NCBI GenBank assembly: GCA_964463245.1
Contig: CAYXBU010000026.1
Span: 1 to 25,808, forward strand
DNA: 25,808 nt
Source of the DNA: CAMEON01 sp964463245
GTDB lineage: Bacteria > Bacillota > Clostridia > Oscillospirales > CAG-272
Direction of reading: 5' to 3'
This document shows positions 7,250-14,620 of the stretch, piece after piece (the first letter of the stretch is position 1; each line of letters starts with the position of its first letter). The position numbers and the translations under genes are program-made. The notes under the pieces were generated by a model. That model was not told the DNA's origin and made no database searches. It worked only from the letters and a program-made list of their open reading frames with translations.

Positions 7250-7597
7250 ATGGAGATCACATTGCCGATATGCGATTGGTTCACGGCGGAATTTGACCGC
7301 GAGACCGGGCGGGGGAATATGTTCTCCGGCTCGGTCGGTACCGATAGCCAGACCGGGAGCCTGTCCCGCCGACTGTTCGAGTACAACGCGGTCATGATCC
7401 GCACCGAAGAAGAGGACGCTGAGGGCAAAAAGAAGAAGATCGTGACCCTGCACGTTGCCTGCGGTCTGCGGCTCCCGTGGCCGCACGGTGCCGCGTGGAG
7501 TCAGCCGCAGGAGGCCGACTTCCCCGGCACGCAGGACGGCATCGATCAGGCCGTAGCGTGGCTGACCGAGCGGCAGACGGCTCTCATGGAGACCTGA
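7250..7597 (+). CDS. Unrecognised small protein coupled to the GH123-like lipoprotein gene
   Basis: A 115-residue protein of a family I do not recognise. It starts 8 bases after the lipoprotein stop, with AAGGAG overlapping that stop codon and spaced 5 bases from the ATG, so it is probably translationally coupled. It has no signal peptide and no membrane segment and should be cytoplasmic. Visible features are an N-terminal MEITLPICDWFTAEFDRETG, a charged EEEDAEGKKKK segment around residues 53-62 that looks like a surface loop, a following beta-strand-like IVTLHVACGLRLPW, and a C-terminal amphipathic helix (DGIDQAVAWLTERQ). Codon use is like that of its neighbours. It is closed by the strong terminator at 7621. 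No function is proposed. Confidence 0.75.
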   Translation: MEITLPICDWFTAEFDRETGRGNMFSGSVGTDSQTGSLSRRLFEYNAVMIRTEEEDAEGKKKKIVTLHVACGLRLPWPHGAAWSQPQEADFPGTQDGIDQAVAWLTERQTALMET

Positions 7598-7620
7598 AAC
7601 ATCACCCTGTATAGGACAAA

Positions 7621-7658
7621 ACAGAACGGGAGAGCCGCGGCTCTCCCGTTCTGTTTTT
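7621..7658 (+). terminator. Strong bidirectional terminator
   Basis: A perfect self-complementary stretch ACAGAACGGGAGAGCC/GGCTCTCCCGTTCTGT (7621-7654) with a tight CG-rich turn is followed by a run of T. On the minus strand it is followed by TTTTG. It ends the lipoprotein unit from the left and the convergent cysE end of the long minus-strand run from the right. Confidence 0.92.
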
Positions 7659-7680
7659 CTGAACCGACCGTCCATGCCCC

Positions 7681-8427
7681 TCAGGGCGTGTCGGTCGGAT
7701 GCGCCTCCGGCGGGGCGATCTGCTTTTTCAGTTCGTTGATCTCCCGCCTGAGCTTCTTGATCTCCTGTGCGACCGGGTCGGGGATGTGCACCTGATCCAG
7801 GTCGTCCACCCGCCGTCCCTGCCGCCGCACGATGCGGGCGGGAATGCCCACGGCAGTGCTGTTGGCGGGGATATCGGTCAAGACCACCGCCCCCGCGGCG
7901 ATCTTGCAATTATCCGCGATGGTCAACGGTCCCAGCACCTTCGCGCCCGAGCCGACCAGCACATTATCCCCCAGCGTGGGGTGCCGCTTGCCGATATCCT
8001 TGCCGGTACCGCCCAGCGTGACCCCCTGATAAAGGGTACAGTTGTCGCCGATCTCGGCGGTCTCGCCGATGACCACCCCCATACCGTGGTCAATGAACAG
8101 CCCCTTGCCGATGGTCGCGCCGGGGTGGATCTCGATGCCGGTGAGGAAACGGGTCAGCTGGCTGACGGTTCGTGCGGGGAGCGGATGACCCGCGATATAC
8201 AGCTTATGCGCCACGCGGTAGCCTAAGATGGCATGGACACCGGAATAGAGCAACAGGATCTCGGCATCACTGCGGGCGGCGGGGTCGCGCTGGCGCACGG
8301 CCTCCAGGTCGGTGCGTACCTCCTCACGGATGGAGGAATGCAGGCGGCGCACCCGCCCTCCGAGGCGGCGCAGGCCGTCCAGCGGGGGGCATTCGATGGT
8401 CACGGTGGGTCTTGCTTGCTTGGACAT
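7681..8427 (-). CDS. cysE: Serine O-acetyltransferase CysE
   Basis: CysE acetylates serine from acetyl-CoA to give O-acetylserine, the carbon precursor of cysteine. The 248-residue protein has the left-handed beta-helix hexapeptide repeats of the family and its key motifs: DPAARS in the helical N-terminal part, GIEIHPGATIG, FIDHGMGVVIGET with Asp113-His114, QGVTLGGTGK, and KRHPTLGD with His149. VGIPARIV and a charged C-terminal coiled segment (EIKKLRREINELKKQI) follow. Compared with B. subtilis CysE there are about 27 additional N-terminal residues; no alternative ATG exists before the conserved core. AAAGGAG lies 10 bases upstream of the ATG. It is the last gene of the minus-strand run, 76 bases after the ECF S-component gene. 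No T-box or other leader motif was recognised in that gap. Confidence 0.95.
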   Translation of the reverse strand: MSKQARPTVTIECPPLDGLRRLGGRVRRLHSSIREEVRTDLEAVRQRDPAARSDAEILLLYSGVHAILGYRVAHKLYIAGHPLPARTVSQLTRFLTGIEIHPGATIGKGLFIDHGMGVVIGETAEIGDNCTLYQGVTLGGTGKDIGKRHPTLGDNVLVGSGAKVLGPLTIADNCKIAAGAVVLTDIPANSTAVGIPARIVRRQGRRVDDLDQVHIPDPVAQEIKKLRREINELKKQIAPPEAHPTDTP

Positions 8428-8503
8428 GGAGAATAGACTCCTTTCGGAGAGGATAGGTCTTACAGACCGGTATATGCAGGAAACGGTCAGTCGGTTCAGC
8501 GGC

Positions 8504-9127
8504 TCAGCTCAGTCGGAACTGACGGGAGGCAAGCTCCCAGAGCCGATTCAGGGCGGGGGCTAAGATCAGGTTGAGCCCCGCCTCCAGCAGGAAATTGATC
8601 CCGGCACAGCCGATGATCAGGAAGTATACAACACTGCCGCCGATGCCGCTCTCGGCCATGAAGCCCTCCAGCGTGCTCCGGATCAGGAGACAGCCGAGGA
8701 TGAATATCCCGGTATTGACCACCGGCATGACGATGGCGGCACAGAAGGTGGCGGCGATCCGACTTTTATCGCGGAGCAGCTTGAAGGTCAATCCAGACAG
8801 GTAGCCCGCAAGGGTGGATTTGATGAGGCATATGCCCGCCGTTGCGATCGGGGCATCCTGAAACAGGAAGGCGGTAAAGGGGTCTGTGCCCATGACACCG
8901 CACACGATGTACACCTCCGCGCCGAATACGAGCCCCAGGAATGCACCCGACACGGGTCCCAGGATCATAGCTCCCAGCGTGATGGGTATCAGCACAAGGC
9001 TGACCGAGGTGCCGAGGAACGGCAGCTTGATGGCAAAGCCGGTCAACTGGAGCACCAGAATGACGGCGGTCAGTATGGCCAGCAGTACCATCTGACGGAT
9101 CTTGACTTTTTGAGTTCTTCTTCCCAT
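8504..9127 (-). CDS. ECF transporter S component (substrate unknown)
   Basis: A 207-residue integral membrane protein with a basic N-terminus (MGRRTQKVKIRQ) followed by about six hydrophobic segments, typical of the substrate-binding S component of energy-coupling factor importers of vitamins and related micronutrients. Conserved features include the first helix LLAILTAVILVLQL and the small-residue-rich GPVSGAFLGLVFGAEVY with GTDPFT. The substrate cannot be assigned. The ATP-binding and EcfT subunits are not in the window, as expected for a shared (group II) module encoded elsewhere. The ATG at 9127 has GGAG 9 bases upstream; a longer frame from 9226 adds 33 residues translated from a structured leader and is rejected. 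It sits 105 bases after the large lipoprotein gene and before cysE, which may hint at sulfur or cofactor supply. Confidence 0.88.
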   Translation of the reverse strand: MGRRTQKVKIRQMVLLAILTAVILVLQLTGFAIKLPFLGTSVSLVLIPITLGAMILGPVSGAFLGLVFGAEVYIVCGVMGTDPFTAFLFQDAPIATAGICLIKSTLAGYLSGLTFKLLRDKSRIAATFCAAIVMPVVNTGIFILGCLLIRSTLEGFMAESGIGGSVVYFLIIGCAGINFLLEAGLNLILAPALNRLWELASRQFRLS

Positions 9128-9141
9128 AAGGGTATCTCCTT

Positions 9142-9219
9142 CGGGGACTTTCACCCCGGCTACCGTCCCATGCGGGTACGGTGCGTGTAAGATAGTATGG
9201 GCACCTCCGCAGTGGGAGG
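9142..9219 (-). promoter_or_regulatory. Structured leader with three hairpins before the ECF S-component gene
   Basis: On the minus strand three stem-loops follow in order: CCTCC/GGAGG (9219-9204), ACCGT-CCC/GGG-ACGGT with a one-base bulge (9182-9162) and CGGGG/CCCCG (9158-9142). The last closes just before the GGAG ribosome site at 9137-9140, where a fold could gate translation. It does not match the consensus of the FMN, TPP, tetrahydrofolate, preQ1 or cobalamin riboswitches as I know them. The first hairpin has no T-run. It may be a cis-regulatory RNA or simply GC-rich spacer. Confidence 0.35.
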
Positions 9220-9232
9220 AGTCCATCGGGGA

Positions 9233-12200
9233 TCAGCTCAGCTGTTGGATGGTCACCGAGCCGATCAGGTACTCCACCGTGGTCAGGCGGTAGAACAGGA
9301 GGTCGTCGGTGCCGGCTGATGTCCGCACATCAAAGGTCAGGGTCAGCAGATGGCTGTCTGCCTCGGAGGGGGTGACCTTGTAGCTGACCTCCGCCGCGTT
9401 TTGCACGCCGCCCTGCATACAGAGCAGGACGAAGGCACCGCGAGGCAGGGTGGTGGCCAGGTTGCCCGGTACGTCATAGACCTGCATGGTGATGCGGAAG
9501 TGTCGACCTCCGGTCAGCCCATCCGGCAGAGAGCCCAGCGTGTAGTTGCCGTTGCAGTAGTATGCGGTCTCGCCGAAGCCATTCTCCCACAGGAGCGTTG
9601 CGACCCGTTCGGGCAGGAGGGCGACTGAGGTATAGCTGTCATTGCCGAAGTTCACAAGGTTGCCCTCGCTGAAGTCAAAGGTGTAGCCTTCCTTCAACTC
9701 CTCGGCGGTCAGAGTGTGGTAGTCGTCGCGGGAGAGGAACACGTCGGGCTTGATGGACTTGGCCATGGTGACGGTAAAGTCCCCGATGTAGAGGTCGGCA
9801 TAGGCCTCGGGAGCATTGCTCATGTAGAAGCGCAGGGAGCGCTCACCGGTGTTGCCCACTGTCCAGTCCAGTTCAAAGGAGACAAAGCCCTCCCCCTCGA
9901 ACAGTCCCTCAGCCAGCACGCGGTTACCCGCCGTGTCGTCCATAGCTAAGAGGTATATCTTGGTACCGTCCTGCGGCACCATGGGGGATGCGATATAGGC
10001 GTGCAGGGACAAGTGATAGGTCTTGCCGGACACATAGTAGCCCGTATCGGTAAAGCCGGTGAAATCCCCCAGCTCACCCTTGATGTGCAGGACACGCCCG
10101 GAGGTAAAGCCCTCCTCGGCATTCAGTATGGCATTCCGCACGGCGGCATCCGAGATCTTCTCGTAACTCAGAGCCTCGCCGTCCTGACCGATGGTCACGG
10201 AATCCGACCAGAAGAAGGTGTGCCCCTCATACAGCTGGTCATCCGTGGGATTCTTCGCGGAGGTCGAGGTCAGGTTGAGCCTGCCCACATAGACCACGAC
10301 ACCCGCCGGGATATCGATATACAGGGCGGTATTGCCCTTTTTCGCCTCGTAAAGGAAGGTGGCCGTGGAGACACCGTTCGCCCCGCCGAACAGCCCGTCG
10401 GCCAGCACCGTGGCGGCATCCTCGCGCAGGAAGCCCGCCGCACCGACGGGGGTCTCCGAAGCGGTATAGTAGCTCATGGACAGCACATACGAGCGATCGT
10501 TCTGATGGAAGTGCGGCAACAGCTCCGGGGTCAGCACACCGAGGATGTAGCGGGTACCGCTCTCGCCGCCCGTCAACACCAGCGTGCGGTCGGCAAAGCC
10601 GGAGGCGGTGGTCAGCAGGTCGCGGACAGCCGTGTCGGTCAGTGCCGAGACCGCCGTGATCTCCCCACCCTCGATCGGCATAAGGGTATTCGTCCAGTCA
10701 TAGATGACGGTATTGGTCAGGTCAAGTCGGCTCGGACGGATGACGGTCGGCACCGTGGTCATGCGGCGGTTGAGCACCGTATACAGCTCCTCCTCGCTCC
10801 ACTCGGCCTGCTTGGTGACCGTACAGCCGCGCCCGCGAGACAGCTTTGCTCCGTCCTCGAAGCTGCAGCCCCAGAAGCCGATGTCCCGAATGGCACTGCA
10901 CACGGCATTGCCCTCGGCGCCGATGTCGATGTTGCCGCCGTGGAAGCTGCAGTTGACGAAGTCGATATTCCCGGGCAGAGGTCCCTCCACGCTCCCGTCC
11001 TCGCGGATCCATGTTATCAGCATACGGAAGTCGCAATTCCGAATGCTGATGTCCCGACGGAAGCGGAAGGTCCCCTCAAAGCGGGAATTGGTGATGGTCG
11101 AGCCGGGGGCGCAAGTATCGCGGTTACCCACCAGCCAGCCCTTTTTCACTGCATTCAGCTCCACCCCGTAGTCCAGAACGATGTCCACCGTGCCGTTCGG
11201 GTTGGGGAGCACACGGCGGACGGTCGCCGCCCCCGCATATTCTCCCGCCGCACTGAACAGGTCTACCATGTCCCCCTCGCGGCAATCAAAGGCGACATAG
11301 GCACCGCGCACATAGAACTCATCGTTGGCGACCGTGAAGCGGTTGCCGTTCTTGGCGTCGGTCACATAGCCCAGTGTGTTGCTGACGTTGAAGACATCGT
11401 CGAACAGCACCCCCACATCACACTCGTTCCAGTGGATGGGGCGGCGGTTGTCCTTGACATGGTAGCCGTCCCGCCAGGAGACCATTTGAATGGCGCGGTG
11501 GTTCTCCTCGCCCGGGATGAAATCCACATTCTCAAAGTATATCTCGGCGTCGTTGCTCCGAATGTTGGCAATGAAGCTCGGAGCCGCCCACACCTCGATA
11601 TTCTCAAAAGCCAGACAGCCCGTGTTGCCCGACACATATATGATCTCGGACTGGACGTGCCCGATGCCGGGGTTGGGCAGGAAGACCACGTCCCCCACGG
11701 CATGGGGGTGGGTATTGGCGGTGTACTGCACCTCGATCTCCCGCTCCCCGACACGGCGCATCTGCTCGATCATCATGTGGGGGCGGTTCTGGGTACCCTC
11801 ATTGTACTTAATGGAGAAGCCGCTCCCGCCGTAGTTCCAGCTGTCCGCATAGGGCTCGTCATCGGTTGCAAAGGTCACGGTCGTGCCCTTGACAGCCGTG
11901 ACGGTACCCACTAAGTACGGCGAGACAGCCAGGTCGAACTTCATGTTGCAGAAACGGATATCCGACCCGGAGGTCAGCGAGATATAGTTGATGCCCACGC
12001 CGAAGCGGAACACCGACCCTCCGCCGTCCACCGTCACGCCGTCCGCCCCGTTCATGGCGAAGGGCGAAGCGAACGCGGAGGCGTTGCGCTCGGTAGAGCC
12101 GACGTAGTAGGTCCTGCCCGACTCAAAGCGCAGGGTCGCCTGTCGGCTGACCGCCTCCGCCACCGCACGATCGATGGCAGGGCCGTCATCCGTCACGCCG

Positions 12201-12517
12201 TCCCCGACCACGCCGAAATCGGCGGCGTAGAGGACGGTATCGGTCTTGGCTCCCGCCTGCTCGATCGGGTACTCGGAGCGGTCGATCGGTCGGGGCTCAG
12301 GGTCGGTCTCGGGAGCCTCGGTGGTCGGCTCGGTAACCGGCTCGGTCGGTGTCTCATCCGAGGTTCCGGTCTCGGGCGGCAGGTTCGTCTCGGCTTCGGT
12401 CTCGGTAACGGTCATGGTTCCCTCCGGTGTATCCTCTCCCCCGCAGGCGACAAGCCCTGCGCAGAGGATCAGAATGTGCAAAAAGGCGATCAGAACGAGT
12501 ATGCGCTTGGTCTTCAT
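9233..12517 (-). CDS. Large surface lipoprotein: GH110-like beta-helix plus three beta-sandwich modules
   Basis: A 1094-residue predicted lipoprotein. Signal peptide 1-24 ends in lipobox LVAC with Cys25. Residues 27-78 are a Thr/Glu/Pro linker. ADFGVVGDGVTDDGPAID (99-116) is the classic start of a right-handed parallel beta-helix (pectate-lyase/polygalacturonase-like fold) that runs to about 590. DGYHVKDNRRPI (Asp350) followed 23 residues later by Asp373-Asp374 in FDDVFNV resembles the acidic arrangement of GH110 alpha-1,3-galactosidases; this family call is tentative. The rest (about 600-755, 760-930 and 935-1094) is three diverged copies of one module, each with a Y-x-F-x-(F/W)-(S/T) start, a GF...L segment and a (K/R)xYxL strand; these are probably carbohydrate-binding. 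GGAGG is 8 bases before the ATG. The gene lies only 20 bases after hemZ, inside a housekeeping gene string. Confidence 0.82.
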   Translation of the reverse strand: MKTKRILVLIAFLHILILCAGLVACGGEDTPEGTMTVTETEAETNLPPETGTSDETPTEPVTEPTTEAPETDPEPRPIDRSEYPIEQAGAKTDTVLYAADFGVVGDGVTDDGPAIDRAVAEAVSRQATLRFESGRTYYVGSTERNASAFASPFAMNGADGVTVDGGGSVFRFGVGINYISLTSGSDIRFCNMKFDLAVSPYLVGTVTAVKGTTVTFATDDEPYADSWNYGGSGFSIKYNEGTQNRPHMMIEQMRRVGEREIEVQYTANTHPHAVGDVVFLPNPGIGHVQSEIIYVSGNTGCLAFENIEVWAAPSFIANIRSNDAEIYFENVDFIPGEENHRAIQMVSWRDGYHVKDNRRPIHWNECDVGVLFDDVFNVSNTLGYVTDAKNGNRFTVANDEFYVRGAYVAFDCREGDMVDLFSAAGEYAGAATVRRVLPNPNGTVDIVLDYGVELNAVKKGWLVGNRDTCAPGSTITNSRFEGTFRFRRDISIRNCDFRMLITWIREDGSVEGPLPGNIDFVNCSFHGGNIDIGAEGNAVCSAIRDIGFWGCSFEDGAKLSRGRGCTVTKQAEWSEEELYTVLNRRMTTVPTVIRPSRLDLTNTVIYDWTNTLMPIEGGEITAVSALTDTAVRDLLTTASGFADRTLVLTGGESGTRYILGVLTPELLPHFHQNDRSYVLSMSYYTASETPVGAAGFLREDAATVLADGLFGGANGVSTATFLYEAKKGNTALYIDIPAGVVVYVGRLNLTSTSAKNPTDDQLYEGHTFFWSDSVTIGQDGEALSYEKISDAAVRNAILNAEEGFTSGRVLHIKGELGDFTGFTDTGYYVSGKTYHLSLHAYIASPMVPQDGTKIYLLAMDDTAGNRVLAEGLFEGEGFVSFELDWTVGNTGERSLRFYMSNAPEAYADLYIGDFTVTMAKSIKPDVFLSRDDYHTLTAEELKEGYTFDFSEGNLVNFGNDSYTSVALLPERVATLLWENGFGETAYYCNGNYTLGSLPDGLTGGRHFRITMQVYDVPGNLATTLPRGAFVLLCMQGGVQNAAEVSYKVTPSEADSHLLTLTFDVRTSAGTDDLLFYRLTTVEYLIGSVTIQQLS

Positions 12518-12537
12518 GGATCCATCCTCCTGTCGGT

Positions 12538-14094
12538 TCAGATATGGTTCAATAGTCCGCGTTCGCGGTAAAAGGTCTCGATGGCGGCGGCCTGTTCGGC
12601 AAGCACGGTCCTGCCGTCCTCGCCCAAATACTCATACGGATACTTGGGGTTGAACAGGCGGTTGATGAGGCGGGCAGAGCCATCCGCAGGGGCGTAGTCC
12701 ACCAGCTTGGTGACGGCTCCCGCACCCACGGCGAAGATGGAATGTACCTCCTCCATCATGTAGATGTTGTACAAGCCCTCAAAGCCGGGGAGGGCAAAGC
12801 CCACGTTTTCAAGGTTGCCCACCGTGTTCTTCTGGCGGTACATATAGTAGGGCAGGTAGCCCTCGTGGATGCACTTGATCTGTGAGTAGTCCACACACTT
12901 GCCGGTATCCCCGCCCCGCATGGAGTACACGTCGCCGCTCTTACGCAGCTCCGACGAACGCTTGACGCAGAAGGTATGCACCGTGATGTTCTCGGGGCGC
13001 AGGCGGATGATCTGATCAAAGGAGGCCGCGAAGGTGGGGAAGCGATCTCCGGGGAGCCCCGCGATCAGGTCGGTATTGATGACGGGGATGCCGGATGCCC
13101 GCGCCAGCTCGTAGGCGCGGTAGAACATCTCGGTGTCATGCGCCCGCCCGATGCTGCGCAGGACGTCGTCACAGAGGATCTGCGGGTTGACGCTGACTCG
13201 CCCCACGCCGTACTCCTGCGCGACCGCCAGCTTCTCGGCAGTGATGGTGTCGGGGCGTCCCGCCTCCAGGGTGTACTCCTCCAGCCCGTGCACATCCGTC
13301 AGCTCCGCCACCGTGGACAGCAACAGCCTCAGCTGATCCGGATCCAGGATGGTGGGGGTACCGCCGCCGATGTAGATGGTGCGGAGGTTCAGCCCCAGAC
13401 GGTGGATCAGGGCGAAGGTGTCCCGCAGGTCGTGGCACAGCCGCGACAGGTAGTCAGGAATGAGGGACAGGAGCTTCTTGGAGGTATAGGAGACGAAGGA
13501 GCAGTAGGCACAGCGGGTCGGGCAGAAGGGGATGGATATGTACACCGAGCAATCCCGCTTGCCGGGGGTGCCGATCAGGCGCGCCTCGTTGACTGCCACC
13601 TCGGTGGCAAGGCTGGCCTTCTTGGGGATGACGAAATAATCCCGCGCCAGCTCCTTCTTGACCCGCGTCTTGCTCATGCCCTTCTGCAACAGCTCGGTCG
13701 CCACCTTGGAGGGGCGGACACCCGTCAGCATCCCCCACGCCGGGCGATAGCCGCGCAGCTTTTCACAGACATTGGTGACGGCATCCCCCACCGCGATCTT
13801 CTCTACCCGCTCCCGCGTGTAGCCCTCCCTGTAGGGGTAGGCGCGCTCGGCCTCGGCCGTCTCCCCGCGGAAGGACAGCTTGGCGGTAACGACAACTCCC
13901 TCCGCAGTCGCCTCGGCAGATGTCTCCGGCGCGTCCGTATCGGGGGGAAGGGTCGTGCGGGTCAAGGAGACCCACAGCTCCGGCGTATCCTCGCCGATCT
14001 CCTCGTCCTCCGAGAATTTGGAGCCGGGGAAAAAGATCATGCCCAGCGTCTGCACATAGTATTTGTTCACGGGGCCGTCGATGTAGAGTCTCAT
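12538..14094 (-). CDS. hemZ: Coproporphyrinogen dehydrogenase-like radical SAM protein HemZ
   Basis: A 518-residue HemN/HemZ-type radical SAM enzyme. Cys191, Cys195 and Cys198 in CPTRCAYC bind the 4Fe-4S cluster that cleaves S-adenosylmethionine; GGGTPT, the EAGRPDTIT block and INTDLIAGLPGD are typical of the HemN superfamily. The N-terminal 180 residues with GVRPSK belong to the HemZ branch of anaerobic Clostridia. B. subtilis HemZ is linked to oxygen-independent coproporphyrinogen III oxidation, but in many Clostridia lacking haem synthesis the real substrate is uncertain. The ATG at 14094 has AGGAAG 6 bases upstream; an in-frame TTG two codons earlier is less likely. The gene follows dtd by 21 bases, as in the conserved recJ-rel-dtd-hemZ block. 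Confidence 0.92.
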   Translation of the reverse strand: MRLYIDGPVNKYYVQTLGMIFFPGSKFSEDEEIGEDTPELWVSLTRTTLPPDTDAPETSAEATAEGVVVTAKLSFRGETAEAERAYPYREGYTRERVEKIAVGDAVTNVCEKLRGYRPAWGMLTGVRPSKVATELLQKGMSKTRVKKELARDYFVIPKKASLATEVAVNEARLIGTPGKRDCSVYISIPFCPTRCAYCSFVSYTSKKLLSLIPDYLSRLCHDLRDTFALIHRLGLNLRTIYIGGGTPTILDPDQLRLLLSTVAELTDVHGLEEYTLEAGRPDTITAEKLAVAQEYGVGRVSVNPQILCDDVLRSIGRAHDTEMFYRAYELARASGIPVINTDLIAGLPGDRFPTFAASFDQIIRLRPENITVHTFCVKRSSELRKSGDVYSMRGGDTGKCVDYSQIKCIHEGYLPYYMYRQKNTVGNLENVGFALPGFEGLYNIYMMEEVHSIFAVGAGAVTKLVDYAPADGSARLINRLFNPKYPYEYLGEDGRTVLAEQAAAIETFYRERGLLNHI

Positions 14095-14115
14095 AGCCAA
14101 CTTCCTTTATCTATC

Positions 14116-14580
14116 TTATTCTTTTGACTTATCGGGTCTGAGCACGTCCGAGTCCATCACGATGGTGACGGGGCCGTCGTTGCACAGGCTGACCTGCATA
14201 TCCGCGCCGAACCGTCCGTGCTGGACCGGCAGAGTCTCGGCCGCACGGGCAAGGAACAGCTCGTAGAGCCGCTCCGCCTCGGCGGGTGCCGCCGCGCCCA
14301 GAAAGTCCGGTCGGTTCCCGTGCCGATAATTGGCCAGCAGGGTGAACTGGGAGACCACTAAGAGCGACCCGCCCACATCCTGCACCGAACGGTTCATCTT
14401 GCCGTTCTCGTCCTCGAAGACCCGCAGCTTGCATATTTTGGCCAGCAGGCGGTCAAGATCCTCCTCGGTATCCCCCTGCGCTACGCCCAGAAGGATCAGG
14501 AAGCCCTTCCCGATCTGCCCGACCGTCTCGCCGTCAATATCCACCTGCGCCCTCGTGACGCGCTGGAGCACTGCCTTCAT
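14116..14580 (-). CDS. dtd: D-aminoacyl-tRNA deacylase
   Basis: Dtd hydrolyses D-amino acids (and glycine mischarged on tRNA-Ala) from tRNA, a proofreading step in translation. The 154-residue product is family length and has the N-terminal MKAVLQRV, the SQFTL motif (77-81) with RHGNRPDF behind it, and NDGPVT (134-139) carrying the Gly-cis-Pro motif that excludes L-amino acids. The start at 14580 is chosen because MKAVLQRV is the canonical family start; an upstream in-frame ATG at 14607 would add nine unconserved residues. The ribosome site is weak (GGAAAG). It lies 40 bases after rel. Confidence 0.96.
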   Translation of the reverse strand: MKAVLQRVTRAQVDIDGETVGQIGKGFLILLGVAQGDTEEDLDRLLAKICKLRVFEDENGKMNRSVQDVGGSLLVVSQFTLLANYRHGNRPDFLGAAAPAEAERLYELFLARAAETLPVQHGRFGADMQVSLCNDGPVTIVMDSDVLRPDKSKE

Positions 14581-14620
14581 ATGTCTTTCCCTGCCCGCTC
14601 GGGGCATCCTTTCTTGCTAT

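Noticed and set aside
8466..8478. GGTCT-TAC-AGACC inverted repeat upstream of cysE as an operator or T-box part
   Set aside because: The arms are only 5 bases and no other T-box or promoter element is recognisable around it.
9142..9219. FMN, TPP, preQ1, tetrahydrofolate or cobalamin riboswitch
   Set aside because: The conserved core sequences of these classes are not present; only generic stem-loops are seen.
9128..9226. Longer N-terminus for the ECF S component starting at 9226
   Set aside because: The 33 extra residues are polar, precede the canonical basic start, and lack a ribosome site; GGAG stands before 9127.
10001..11914. Plus-strand open frame of 637 codons
   Set aside because: It lies wholly opposite the beta-helix lipoprotein gene, lacks a ribosome site, and its low-complexity Gly/Val/His-rich translation is what GC-rich antisense DNA gives.
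12976..14127. Plus-strand open frame of 383 codons, and similar ones at 320-1309, 15497-16486, 17374-18297 and 19513-20709
   Set aside because: All are antisense to well-identified genes (hemZ, queA, rel, recJ, FAD dehydrogenase) and have no recognisable domains.
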